Assembly: GCA_964548535.1 (NCBI GenBank)
Contig: CAZJRQ010000012.1
Location: 1 to 58,862 of the forward strand
Origin: CAZJRQ01 sp964548535
GTDB lineage: Bacteria; Bacillota; Clostridia; Oscillospirales; Ruminococcaceae
Length of the DNA stretch: 58,862 nucleotides
Reading direction: 5' to 3'
Positions 51,158 through 58,862 of the stretch are shown here, piece by piece (the stretch's first letter is position 1; each line of letters opens with the position of its first letter). The notes below the pieces were generated by a model, which was given only the letters and a program-made list of their open reading frames with translations, was not told the DNA's origin and did not search any database. The translations under genes were made by a program, and so were the position numbers.

Positions 51158-51478
51158 ATGAAAAAGATATTGGCACTATTATTAAGCGTTGTAGCATGCG
51201 CAACTATGTTTGCATCATGCTCAAAAACAAATCAGAAAAATAATAACGGAACTACAACAGTGACTACTGCAGGAACAACAGAAACTGCAAAAGCATCTGA
51301 AACAACAAAGAAAAGCGCAACAACAACTAAAACTACTACAAAGGACAATGATAATGATTTAGATGATATTGGTGATGATATTGCTGACGGAGTTAATACT
51401 GCTATAAGCGGAGCTGAAGATATCGTCGAAGGTGGTTTAAACGCTGCTGGAGATGTAGTTGATGATGTAATTAGATAG
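51158..51478 (+). CDS. Small Thr-rich lipoprotein
   Basis: 106 aa from the ATG at 51158 (GAAAGGA upstream). Lipoprotein signal with lipobox MFASC (Cys about 23). The next 45 residues are a Thr/Lys/Ala-rich low-complexity tract, followed by an acidic tail DIGDDIADGVNTAISGAEDIVEGGLNAAGDVVDD that could form an amphipathic helix. No enzyme motif. Small lipoproteins of this shape are frequent in ruminococci; function unknown. I find no convincing promoter in 51061-51157; a good terminator follows. Confidence 0.7.
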   Translation: MKKILALLLSVVACATMFASCSKTNQKNNNGTTTVTTAGTTETAKASETTKKSATTTKTTTKDNDNDLDDIGDDIADGVNTAISGAEDIVEGGLNAAGDVVDDVIR

Positions 51479-51517
51479 AATGTAATTTGAATATCGTTTT
51501 AGCTGATTCATTTTGAC

Positions 51518-51545
51518 AGGACAGCACAAGCTGTCCTTTTCTACA
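51518..51545 (+). terminator. Terminator of the small lipoprotein gene
   Basis: AGGACAGC (51518-51525) pairs with GCTGTCCT (51530-51537), 4-nt loop, then TTTCT. The stem shares GGACAGC/GCTGTCC with the foldase terminator at 11104. Confidence 0.85.
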
Positions 51546-51642
51546 TAAGTTTAATAGGAAAAATGCTTGTAAAAAAAATACAGCGATTTATGAATAAACT
51601 GTATAACTGGAGTAAAAAAAATGTATAGTTTGCCCAAATCTC

Positions 51643-51671
51643 TTTAAAATAAACTAAATAAGTGCTATAAT
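51643..51671 (+). promoter_or_regulatory. Probable sigma-A promoter of the ATP synthase operon
   Basis: TTTAAA (51643-51648), 17-nt spacer, TATAAT (51666-51671), 51 nt before the first gene of the operon. Confidence 0.65.
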
Positions 51672-51722
51672 GAAATATATTCATTTTTGATTTTTGTTAA
51701 TTGTTGAGAGGATGGGCTTGAT

Positions 51723-52169
51723 TTGAGCGACAAGATTAGCTTTTCGAATAAGCTAGATAAAAATGAGAAATTCAAATACCAAAATGACGATAGCGGAGTA
51801 AAGAAAATTTATAGAAGAATTATTCTTCCGATGTTTATATTAAACGTTATTTCTTTTCTTGTTACTCTAATATGGGGCTTTGATATAAAAAATCTTGTAG
51901 GTTTTTTAATCGGCTATATTTACGTTGTTTTAGGTTATGCTTATCTTGCAAATGCTGTTATCAAAGCTGTTGAAATGAATGAAAAAAAGGCGCGTAGAGC
52001 AATGATGATATGTTATAGTGTGCGTTTTGCAGGTTTGTTTATACTTTCCTATATTGCACTGGAATTAAAATTATTCAGTGTTGTGGGAATATTGCTTCCG
52101 CAGCTGTATCCGCGTATGGTCATTTCTATTGATGCACTTTTGGGGAAAAATTATTTAGAAAGGGATTAG
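51723..52169 (+). CDS. atpI: ATP synthase subunit I-like protein
   Basis: 148 aa, TTG start with AGAGG about 11 nt upstream; the ATG within the ribosome site leads to an early stop. Four TM helices after a charged 30-residue N-terminus (about 33-53, 58-80, 95-113, 118-135). The topology and the position as first gene before atpB match AtpI, a non-essential c-ring assembly helper (and Mg uptake aid). The sequence itself is poorly conserved, so the call rests mainly on context. It ends 4 nt before atpB. Confidence 0.75.
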   Translation: MSDKISFSNKLDKNEKFKYQNDDSGVKKIYRRIILPMFILNVISFLVTLIWGFDIKNLVGFLIGYIYVVLGYAYLANAVIKAVEMNEKKARRAMMICYSVRFAGLFILSYIALELKLFSVVGILLPQLYPRMVISIDALLGKNYLERD

Positions 52170-52173
52170 GTGT

Positions 52174-52911
52174 ATGGATTCACTAGGTCAAGGACCAAGA
52201 GTCACCTTTAGTTTGCCGATTTTTGGCGGAATTGACATAACTGAAACTATTGTAATTGGTTGGCTTATTATAATAGGTGTGTTAATTGCTTGTCTGTGGC
52301 TTACTCATGATCTAAAAAAAGTTCCGGAGAAAAAAAGACAGATTGTTGCCGAAGGGTTCGTTAATTTTATAAATAAATCTGTTAAGGATTCAATGGGCGA
52401 GCAGTTCATGAACTTTGCTCCATATATTGGAACACTTATAGTTTATGCTGTTTTAGGAGCTTTAGTAAGTTTGCTTGGTCTGCGTTCGATGACTGCTGAC
52501 TTTAACACAACGCTTACATGGGGACTCATGACTTTTGTTTTAATTACTTTTTATAAGATTAAAACAAATGGTTTCGGCGGATATTTAAAAGGTTTTGCTC
52601 AGCCGCTAGGTGTTATGCTGCCGCTTAATATTATCAGTGAGGTTGCAACACCGCTTTCAATGGCATTCCGTATGTTTGGAAATGTTTGCGGCGGTATGGT
52701 AATTTCAACTTTGGTTTATGCAGTTTTAGGTACGTTGTCACAAGCATTGCATATTTCTTTTGCAATTGGACCTATAGGAATAAATCTAGGTCAATTGTTT
52801 ATTCCCGCTGTATTGTCAATGTATTTTGATATTTTTTCAGGATGCATACAAGCGTATATTTTTGCTACGCTGACAATGGTGTATGTTTCAAATGCAGCTA
52901 CAACAGATTAA
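52174..52911 (+). CDS. atpB: ATP synthase subunit a
   Basis: 245 aa. Fo stator subunit forming the ion half-channels. PYIGTLIVYAVLGALVSLLG, then a loop, and the conserved SEVATPLSMAFRMFGNVCGGMV with the essential Arg that faces the c-ring; the last helix has IFATLTMVYVSNA. Five to six TM helices. AGGTGT is a weak ribosome site; translation is likely coupled to atpI, 4 nt upstream. Confidence 0.95.
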   Translation: MDSLGQGPRVTFSLPIFGGIDITETIVIGWLIIIGVLIACLWLTHDLKKVPEKKRQIVAEGFVNFINKSVKDSMGEQFMNFAPYIGTLIVYAVLGALVSLLGLRSMTADFNTTLTWGLMTFVLITFYKIKTNGFGGYLKGFAQPLGVMLPLNIISEVATPLSMAFRMFGNVCGGMVISTLVYAVLGTLSQALHISFAIGPIGINLGQLFIPAVLSMYFDIFSGCIQAYIFATLTMVYVSNAATTD

Positions 52912-52982
52912 TTAGTTTATAATGCAAATTGCATTAAATAAAAAGATAATAAGATATAATAAAGTAAATGGAGGATTTTTTT

Positions 52983-53237
52983 ATGGAAAAGGCAATTGTA
53001 ATGGGATGTTCAGCAATTGGTGCAGGACTTGCAATGATAGCTGGTATCGGACCTGGTATGGGTGAAGGTTATGCAGTTGGTAAGACAATTGAGGCTATTG
53101 CAAGACAGCCAGAAGCTAAGGGAGATTGTACTAGAACTATGTTTATTGGTGTTGCTATGGCAGAGTCTACTGGTATTTATGCATTCGTAGTTGCACTTAT
53201 TCTGTTATTTGGTAATCCATATATCGGTAAACTATAA
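52983..53237 (+). CDS. atpE: ATP synthase subunit c, two-carboxylate (Na+-type) ion site
   Basis: 84 aa from the ATG at 52983 (GGAGG upstream). Rotor-ring subunit, two TM helices joined by the polar loop ARQPEAKGD. Helix 1 is AIGAGLAMIAGIGPGMGEGYAVGK and helix 2 has VAMAESTGIYAFVVAL. The ion-site residues are E61 in helix 2, with S62, T63 and Y66, the Na+-type set described for Ilyobacter. Where that protein has Gln32 this one has Glu (E28), matching the two-carboxylate rotor described for Fusobacterium nucleatum. Na+ coupling is therefore plausible but inferred. Confidence 0.95.
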   Translation: MEKAIVMGCSAIGAGLAMIAGIGPGMGEGYAVGKTIEAIARQPEAKGDCTRTMFIGVAMAESTGIYAFVVALILLFGNPYIGKL

Positions 53238-53303
53238 TAAACAGTATCTTAAAAAAATATCTAAGGCAAGCTAACGGCGGTTTTAGATTGGGAGGAAAGA
53301 TAA

Positions 53304-53813
53304 ATGGCATTAGCTAAAGTAACAGACTTTCTAACGATTGATCCAACAACTATTGTACTGGTGCTGTGTAATACTATTATTCTTTTTTTGATACTTAAAC
53401 ATTTTCTTTTTGATAAAGTAAATAAGGTAATGGATGATCGTAAAAATGACATTGTTGAAAGCTATGAGCGTGCTGATGAGGCAGAGCAAAAAGCTAATGA
53501 GCTTGCTGTTGAGTATAATGAAAAGCTTTCGAATGCTAAGGAAGAGTCTGCTGAGATTGTAAAAGCGGCTACTCAAAAAGCGCAAATGCGGTCAGATGAA
53601 ATTATTGTTGATGCTAAGGTTGAGGCAAAAGGCATTATTGATAATGCTAATGCAGAGCTTGAGCGTGAAAAGAAAATTGCTGTAAATCAAATTAAGGATG
53701 AGATTACTCAGGTTGCATTGTCTGCCGCAGCTGCTGTGGTAGATAAGGATATCAGTAGTGAAGATAATGAAAGATTTATTGAAAGCTTTATTGACAATGT
53801 AGGTGAAATGTAA
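53304..53813 (+). CDS. atpF: ATP synthase subunit b
   Basis: 169 aa. One N-terminal TM helix (IVLVLCNTIILFLILKHFLF, about 17-36) and then a long charged coiled coil (about 40-150: DDRKNDIVESYERADEAEQKANELAVEYNEKL ...), the peripheral stalk. It is the usual length. GGGAGGA precedes the ATG. The stop overlaps the atpH start by 1 bp (TAATG). Confidence 0.95.
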   Translation: MALAKVTDFLTIDPTTIVLVLCNTIILFLILKHFLFDKVNKVMDDRKNDIVESYERADEAEQKANELAVEYNEKLSNAKEESAEIVKAATQKAQMRSDEIIVDAKVEAKGIIDNANAELEREKKIAVNQIKDEITQVALSAAAAVVDKDISSEDNERFIESFIDNVGEM

Positions 53814-54355
53814 TGGCAGATAGCTTGGAAAAAATTTATTCTCAGGCAATGTTTGAGCTGTGTGATGAGAAAAATTGCATTGATGATGTTTATGAAGAGC
53901 TTACACAGGCAAAAGCAATATTCTCTGAAAACGAGGAATTTGTTAAGCTTCTTGCATCACCGCTTGTTGATGTTGATGAGAAAAAAGCAATTATTGAAAA
54001 AGTTTTTGGCGGTAGAGTTTCAGATGTTGTTTTAGATTTTTTTGGTGTAATAACTGAAAAAGGCAGAGCGCATTATATCTCCGCTATTTGTGATGAGTAT
54101 AAAAAGCTTTATTACAAAAAGAATAATATTCTTGACGTAAAAGTTGTTACGACAGAGCCTTTGTCGGACAGGCTTAGAGATAAGCTTTTGAAAAAGCTTG
54201 AGGATACATTCAAAAAGCAGATTATTATGCAGGAGAGTGTGGACAAGTCAATTATTGGCGGAATTATCGTGAAATTTGATAATTCTGAAATTGATTCAAG
54301 TATACGTGGCAGGCTTGATAAACTGAGATCAAGTATTGATTCAGTTATTGCATAA
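53813..54355 (+). CDS. atpH: ATP synthase subunit delta
   Basis: 180 aa. Links the peripheral stalk to F1. N-terminal helical bundle (YSQAMFELCDEKNCIDDVYEELTQAKAIFSENEEFVKLLASPLVDVDEKKAIIEKVF) and the C-terminal signature segment SVDKSIIGGIIVKFDNSEIDSSIRGRLDKLR. Overlaps atpF by 1 bp, so translation is coupled. Confidence 0.95.
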   Translation: MADSLEKIYSQAMFELCDEKNCIDDVYEELTQAKAIFSENEEFVKLLASPLVDVDEKKAIIEKVFGGRVSDVVLDFFGVITEKGRAHYISAICDEYKKLYYKKNNILDVKVVTTEPLSDRLRDKLLKKLEDTFKKQIIMQESVDKSIIGGIIVKFDNSEIDSSIRGRLDKLRSSIDSVIA

Positions 54356-54393
54356 TTTTACGTTAAAATAAATGAAAGGTATGGAGCTTGGTT

Positions 54394-55908
54394 ATGAAAT
54401 TGCGTCCTGATGAAATTACAGGTATAATTAAACAGCAGATTAAAGATTACCGTTCTAAAATTGAGCTTTCAGACACTGGCTCAGTAGTCACAGTTGGTGA
54501 TGGAATTGCCAGAGTACACGGGCTTGACAATTGTATGTCAGGTGAGCTTATTGAGTTTGAAAATAAAACAATGGGAATGGCACTTAACTTGGAGCAGGAT
54601 TTTGTCGGTACTGTTATTCTTGGTTCGGAAGAAGGAATCAAAGAGGGCAGTCAGGTTAAGAGAACTGGAAAAATCGTGTCTGTTCCAGTTGGCGATGCCT
54701 TGATTGGCAGAGTTGTTAATGCTCTAGGTCAGCCTATTGACGGTAAAGGTGCTATACTTACTGAGGATTCACGTCCTATTGAAAGTCCAGCTTTCGGAAT
54801 TATCACAAGACAGTCGGTTGATAGACCTTTGCAGACTGGAATTAAAGCGATTGACTCAATGATTCCTGTTGGAAGAGGTCAGCGTGAGCTTATTATCGGT
54901 GACCGACAAACTGGTAAAACTAGTATCGCTCTTGATACTATTATAAATCAAAAAGGCAAGGACATGATTTGTATATACGTTGCTATCGGTCAAAAGAGAT
55001 CAACAGTTGCTAATGTTGTTGACACTCTTTCAAAGGCTGGAGCTATGGATTATTCAATCGTGGTTTCGGCTACTGCATCTGAAATGGCTCCTTTGCAATA
55101 TATTGCACCATATTCTGGTGTTGCGATGGCCGAGCATTTTATGAGTCAGGGTAAAGACGTTTTGTGCGTTTATGATGATCTTTCAAAGCATGCGGTTGCG
55201 TATCGTACTATGTCACTGTTGCTTAAAAGACCTACTGGCCGTGAGGCTTATCCTGGAGATGTATTCTATCTTCATTCAAGACTTCTTGAGAGAGCTTGTA
55301 ATTTGAATAAGGAATATGGCGGTGGTTCAATTACTGCACTTCCTATTATCGAAACACAGGCTGGAGATGTATCGGCTTATATTCCAACAAATGTTATTTC
55401 AATTACAGACGGACAAATATTCCTTGAGTCTGAACTATTTTTCTCAGGTGTAAGACCAGCTGTAAATCCAGGTATTTCGGTATCTCGTGTTGGTGGTACT
55501 GCTCAGATAAAGGCGATGAAAAAAGTTTCTGGTTCTTTGAAAATGCTGTATTCACAGTATATCGAGCTTCAAGCATTTTCACAGTTTGGATCTGATTTGG
55601 ATAAGGATACTAAGGACCGTCTAGCTCAAGGTGCGAGAATTGTTGAGGTTCTAAAGCAGGGCAAGAATTCTCCTTTGACTGTTGAGCATCAGGTTATAAT
55701 TATTTATGCAGTTGTAAATAATTATTTATCTAAAATTGCCATTAATGACATTAGTGAGTATGAGAAGGATTTGTTTGATTATATTGATTCATCTTATCCT
55801 GATATTATAAAATCAATTACTGATACTAAGGATTTGACAGAAGAAAATGAAAACAAGCTGAAAGAAGTGCTTGTTGAGTTTGCTGATAAATTTTTACGTT
55901 CAAAGTAA
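54394..55908 (+). CDS. atpA: ATP synthase subunit alpha
   Basis: 504 aa from the ATG at 54394 (GGAG, 7-nt spacing). Non-catalytic nucleotide-binding subunit of F1. KLRPDEITGIIKQQI at the start, P-loop GDRQTGKTSIALD (about 170), IAPYSGVAMAEHFM, and PAVNPGISVSRVGGTAQIKAMKKVSG with the alpha Arg finger region. Length and order are standard. Confidence 0.98.
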   Translation: MKLRPDEITGIIKQQIKDYRSKIELSDTGSVVTVGDGIARVHGLDNCMSGELIEFENKTMGMALNLEQDFVGTVILGSEEGIKEGSQVKRTGKIVSVPVGDALIGRVVNALGQPIDGKGAILTEDSRPIESPAFGIITRQSVDRPLQTGIKAIDSMIPVGRGQRELIIGDRQTGKTSIALDTIINQKGKDMICIYVAIGQKRSTVANVVDTLSKAGAMDYSIVVSATASEMAPLQYIAPYSGVAMAEHFMSQGKDVLCVYDDLSKHAVAYRTMSLLLKRPTGREAYPGDVFYLHSRLLERACNLNKEYGGGSITALPIIETQAGDVSAYIPTNVISITDGQIFLESELFFSGVRPAVNPGISVSRVGGTAQIKAMKKVSGSLKMLYSQYIELQAFSQFGSDLDKDTKDRLAQGARIVEVLKQGKNSPLTVEHQVIIIYAVVNNYLSKIAINDISEYEKDLFDYIDSSYPDIIKSITDTKDLTEENENKLKEVLVEFADKFLRSK

Positions 55909-55931
55909 AATTTAAGCGGAAAGGAGTTGCT

Positions 55932-55991
55932 TTGGTCGCCTATATGATCAAAGTTAATGTATATGGCTACAGCAAATATGAAAGACGTTAA
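55932..55991 (+). other. Possible 19-codon minicistron overlapping the atpG start
   Basis: AAAGGAG (55920-55926) sits 5 nt before a TTG at 55932 that opens a 19-codon frame ending TAA at 55989-55991, out of frame with atpG and covering both candidate atpG starts (55957, 55963). No coding resemblance is recognised. It may serve only to bring ribosomes to atpG. Confidence 0.35.
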
Positions 55992-56832
55992 GCGTCGAAT
56001 TAAAAGTGTAGAAAGTACAATGCAGATTACCAAAGCAATGGAGCTTGTTGCTTCGTCGAAGTTAAGACGTGCAAAAGAGCGAGCTTTGGCAGTACAGCCA
56101 TTTTTTGAAACGCTTTATGATACTATGGTTGATATTTCAAAAGACTCAGCTTTTAAATCGGTTTATACTCAAACGAAACTTTCAAAGACGATACTTATGA
56201 TAGTAATTGCCGGCGATAGAGGTTTGGCAGGCGGTTTTAACTCTAATGTTATAAAGCTTGCTTCTGCTCGTATTAAGGAGCTTGAGGATAGCGGTGAAAA
56301 GGTTGAGGTAATGGCAATCGGCAAAAAATCTGTTGAGTTTTTTGAAAAACGTGATTATAACGTTACAGATAAATACCCACATGCAGCTGAAGGACTTGAT
56401 GTCTTGGATGTTACTAGCATGACTAGTGATATTATTGGCAGATTCAGACAAGAGGGGATTGATCGAGTAGAAATTGCGTATACAACATTTGTTTCGCCGA
56501 TAACTCAGCAGCCAGTTTGTGTACCTGTTTTGCCAGTCGATAATCTTGATAATGGTGATGATAAAAAGCAGCGTTCTTTGACAGAGTATGACCCATCCCC
56601 TGAGGAAGTGTTCGATTCACTTGTTCCTCAGTATTTAGCTGGTGTTATTTATGCAGCTATTGTTGATTCATATGCGTCAGAGCAGGCGGCGAGGCGTACA
56701 GCTATGGAGTCTGCTAGTGACAATGCTAATGATATGATAAATCATCTTTCATTGTTATATAACCGTGCTAGACAGGCACAGATTACTCAGGAGATTACAG
56801 AAATCAGCGTAGGTTCGCTTAGGGACGATTAG
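55963..56832 (+). CDS. atpG: ATP synthase subunit gamma
   Basis: 289 aa from the ATG at 55963; an in-frame ATG at 55957 would add Met-Tyr. Central rotating shaft of F1. The N-terminal coiled coil NMKDVKRRIKSVESTMQITKAMELVASSKLRRAKERA and the C-terminal AARRTAMESASDNANDMINHLSLLYNRARQAQITQEITEI are the family signatures; GDRGLAGGFNSNV lies between. Neither start has a nearby Shine-Dalgarno: the only one (55920-55926) is more than 30 nt away and better placed for a short overlapping frame. The 54-nt spacer from atpA is larger than most gaps in this operon. Confidence 0.95.
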   Translation: MATANMKDVKRRIKSVESTMQITKAMELVASSKLRRAKERALAVQPFFETLYDTMVDISKDSAFKSVYTQTKLSKTILMIVIAGDRGLAGGFNSNVIKLASARIKELEDSGEKVEVMAIGKKSVEFFEKRDYNVTDKYPHAAEGLDVLDVTSMTSDIIGRFRQEGIDRVEIAYTTFVSPITQQPVCVPVLPVDNLDNGDDKKQRSLTEYDPSPEEVFDSLVPQYLAGVIYAAIVDSYASEQAARRTAMESASDNANDMINHLSLLYNRARQAQITQEITEISVGSLRDD

Positions 56833-56878
56833 AAGATTATATTTTGATAATATAATTTTATAAAAAGGTGGTTAACTA

Positions 56879-58279
56879 ATGGAACAGACAAATAAAGGTA
56901 AGGTAGTGCAGATTGTCGGAGCGATTGTCGATATTCGTTTTGATAAAGATTCATTGCCTGATCTGTTAAATGCAATCGAGATTTACAATAATGATCAAAA
57001 AATTGTACTTGAAGTTGCACAGCATATTGGTGATGATGTAGTTAGATGTATCGCTATGAGCTCCACTGACGGACTTGTTAGAGGTACTGAGGCTATTGAT
57101 ACTGGCAAAGCAATTACAGTTCCTGTTGGAAAGGAAACTTTGTCTAGAATTTTTAACTTGTTAGGTGAGCCCGTAGATAATAAACCAGCTCCTGAAACAA
57201 AAGAGCATTGGGTAATACATCGTGACCCTCCTTCATATGAGGAGCAGAAAGCTACTAATGATGTTTTGGAAACTGGAATTAAAGTTGTTGACTTGATTGC
57301 ACCTTATCTAAAGGGTGGTAAAATCGGCTTGTTCGGCGGAGCAGGTGTTGGTAAAACAGTTTTGATTCAAGAGCTTATCAACAATGTAGCTAATCAACAC
57401 GGCGGTATTTCAGTGTTTACTGGTGTTGGTGAGCGTACTCGTGAGGGTAATGACTTATATAACGAAATGATTGATTCGGGAGTTATTGATAAGACCGTGC
57501 TAGTGTATGGTCAGATGAATGAGCCGCCTGGAGCAAGAATGAGAGTCGGTCTTACAGGACTTACTATGGCAGAATATTTCCGTGATGTTGAAGGTCAGGA
57601 TGTTTTGTTGTTTATTGATAATATTTTCCGTTTCACACAGGCGGGTTCTGAGGTTTCAGCTTTGCTTGGCAGAATGCCTTCAGCTGTTGGATATCAGCCA
57701 ACACTTGCTACTGAAATGGGTGCTTTGCAGGAGCGAATTACTTCTACAAATAAGGGTTCAATTACATCAGTGCAGGCTGTTTATGTACCGGCTGATGACT
57801 TGACAGACCCTGCACCAGCTACAACATTCGCTCACTTGGATGCTACTACTGTACTTTCAAGAAACATTTCTTCACTTGGTATTTTCCCAGCAGTTGATCC
57901 GCTTGAGTCAAGTTCAAAAATACTTACTCCTGAAATTGTTGGTAATGAACATTATCAGGTTGCTAGAGAAGTGCAGTCTATTCTTCAAAGATATAAGGAA
58001 TTGCAGGATATTATTGCTATTATGGGTATGGATGAGCTTTCTGACGAAGATAAGCTAACTGTATCAAGAGCAAGAAAGGTTCAGCGTTTTCTTTCTCAGC
58101 CATTTACTGTTGCAGAGCAATTTAACGGTTTGAAGGGTAAATATGTACCAATCAAGGAAACTGTTAGAGGCTTTAAAGAGATTATCGAAGGTAAGCATGA
58201 CGATATTCCAGAATCTGCTTTTCTATATGTTGGAACAATTGAAGAGGCAGTTGAACAGGCTAAAAAGACTAAGAAATAA
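56879..58279 (+). CDS. atpD: ATP synthase subunit beta
   Basis: 466 aa. Catalytic F1 subunit. P-loop GLFGGAGVGKTVLIQELI, VGERTREGNDLYNEM with the catalytic Glu, QMNEPPGARMRVGLTGLTMAEYFRD, and the ALLGRMPSAVGYQPTLATEMG segment. AAGGTGG precedes the ATG. High sequence conservation makes this the most secure call in the operon. Confidence 0.99.
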   Translation: MEQTNKGKVVQIVGAIVDIRFDKDSLPDLLNAIEIYNNDQKIVLEVAQHIGDDVVRCIAMSSTDGLVRGTEAIDTGKAITVPVGKETLSRIFNLLGEPVDNKPAPETKEHWVIHRDPPSYEEQKATNDVLETGIKVVDLIAPYLKGGKIGLFGGAGVGKTVLIQELINNVANQHGGISVFTGVGERTREGNDLYNEMIDSGVIDKTVLVYGQMNEPPGARMRVGLTGLTMAEYFRDVEGQDVLLFIDNIFRFTQAGSEVSALLGRMPSAVGYQPTLATEMGALQERITSTNKGSITSVQAVYVPADDLTDPAPATTFAHLDATTVLSRNISSLGIFPAVDPLESSSKILTPEIVGNEHYQVAREVQSILQRYKELQDIIAIMGMDELSDEDKLTVSRARKVQRFLSQPFTVAEQFNGLKGKYVPIKETVRGFKEIIEGKHDDIPESAFLYVGTIEEAVEQAKKTKK

Positions 58280-58293
58280 TTGGGAGTGTAATT

Positions 58294-58698
58294 ATGCAGA
58301 CTTTTAAGCTTAAAATTATCACACCCGAAAAGATTTTCTTTGAGGGAGATGTTGAGCAGCTGACTGCACGTACAGCAGTTGGAAATGTAGGAATTCTTGC
58401 AGGTCATGCACCATACGTGGCTAATATAATTGAATCGCCTTTGAAAATTAGGGCGGTGGGTGAAGATGATAAGCTTGCGGCTGTATCTTCTGGTTTTATA
58501 AAGGCTGATGAAAGTTCAGCAACAGTTGTTGTTCAGACAGTTGAATGGGCTGAAGATATTGATGTAAAGCGTGCTGAGCGTGCAAGAGATCATGCGAAAA
58601 AATCAATGGATAATCATAATAGCCAAAAAGAATTTGAAGATGCCGAGCGTAAGCTAAAGCGTGCACTAAACCGTATTGGTGTTGCTGGCGAAAAATAA
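58294..58698 (+). CDS. atpC: ATP synthase subunit epsilon
   Basis: 134 aa. The N-terminal beta sandwich has FKLKIITPEKIFFEGDVEQLTARTAVGNVGILAGHAPYVANI; the C-terminal two-helix region (about 88-132: DVKRAERARDHAKKSM ... AERKLKRALNRI) can inhibit ATP hydrolysis. GGGAG lies before the ATG, 14 nt after atpD. Last gene of the operon. Confidence 0.96.
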   Translation: MQTFKLKIITPEKIFFEGDVEQLTARTAVGNVGILAGHAPYVANIIESPLKIRAVGEDDKLAAVSSGFIKADESSATVVVQTVEWAEDIDVKRAERARDHAKKSMDNHNSQKEFEDAERKLKRALNRIGVAGEK

Positions 58699-58704
58699 AA
58701 ATTT

Positions 58705-58747
58705 AGGTCAAGATAACACGTCGTGTGATGTTATCTTGACCTTTTTA
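58705..58747 (+). terminator. Terminator of the ATP synthase operon
   Basis: AGGTCAAGATAACA (58705-58718) pairs perfectly with TGTTATCTTGACCT (58729-58742), a 14-bp stem with a 10-nt loop, followed by T5. The remaining 58748-58862 holds no supportable gene. Confidence 0.95.
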
Positions 58748-58862
58748 TATTGTGCAAAAAAATAATACTCACTACTATCGGCTGTAATGAGCATTGATTT
58801 TTTATATTATTATGTTAGGGATAAGAATCAAATTAAAGTGATAAGTTTAAATATCTCTTATC

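Noticed and set aside
58820..58862. GATAAGA/TCTTATC inverted repeat at the window end
   Set aside because: Seven bases with a 29-nt loop in A+T-rich sequence, cut by the window edge; likely chance.
1..58862. Mobile elements, CRISPR arrays, tRNA or rRNA genes
   Set aside because: No transposase or integrase-like protein, no spaced direct-repeat array and no tRNA cloverleaf with CCA was seen; gene content is housekeeping throughout.

Overview
The window comes from a low-GC, spore-forming Firmicute of the class Clostridia, most likely near the Ruminococcaceae/Oscillospiraceae. The evidence is the A+T-rich composition, strong Shine-Dalgarno sequences, near-consensus sigma-A promoters (usually with 17-nt spacers), the sporulation genes spoIVA, sipL, ytaF and a spoIIM-like gene, a T-box leader, and a tetrahydrofolate riboswitch of the type known upstream of folT in clostridia. 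It reads as core chromosome. I see no prophage, transposase, CRISPR array, rRNA or tRNA gene.

Layout. 0.2-7.2 kb (minus): trpE-trpGD(fused)-trpC-trpF-trpB-trpA under a consensus promoter and a tryptophan T-box. 7.3-16.6 kb: envelope and housekeeping genes (AI-2E-family permease, DacA-like carboxypeptidase, PrsA-like foldase lipoprotein, GDPD plus pentapeptide-repeat protein, TSCPD protein, PHP phosphoesterase, RluA-type pseudouridine synthase) and an unrecognised nuclease-like protein. 16.7-25.7 kb (plus): uvrB-PNPOx-uvrA, a dnaD/dnaI-like pair, and prmA with a small PII-like gene. 25.8-33.6 kb (minus): the spore-coat pair sipL-spoIVA and a divergent topoisomerase IV operon (parE - small membrane protein - parC). 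33.8-42.5 kb (plus): ytaF, a zinc-ribbon membrane protein, a zinc-ribbon/pseudokinase/PASTA protein, pfkA, the THF riboswitch with folT, and proC-spoIIM-yesL. 42.6-44.7 kb: an M23 peptidase divergent from a LacI-family regulator. 44.9-48.8 kb: lepA, two small membrane proteins, hemW. 49.0-51.5 kb: three extracytoplasmic or membrane proteins of unknown function. 51.6-58.7 kb: a complete F1Fo ATP synthase operon, atpI-B-E-F-H-A-G-D-C, closed by a strong terminator.

Points worth a second look: the kinase-like PASTA protein has lost the lysine, HRD aspartate and DFG aspartate and sits beside a second zinc-ribbon membrane protein; AtpE carries a two-carboxylate ion-site signature with Na+-type neighbours; the Shine-Dalgarno in front of atpG is placed for a 19-codon out-of-frame minicistron instead of atpG; the pfkA and proC promoters have their -35 boxes inside the preceding terminator hairpins; FolT carries a long polar insertion; ParC has Gly where quinolone-sensitive enzymes have Ser; and a 15-bp perfect inverted repeat abuts a sigma-E-like promoter in front of sipL-spoIVA. 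All functional calls rest on reading the sequence and remembered family motifs; no database search was run.
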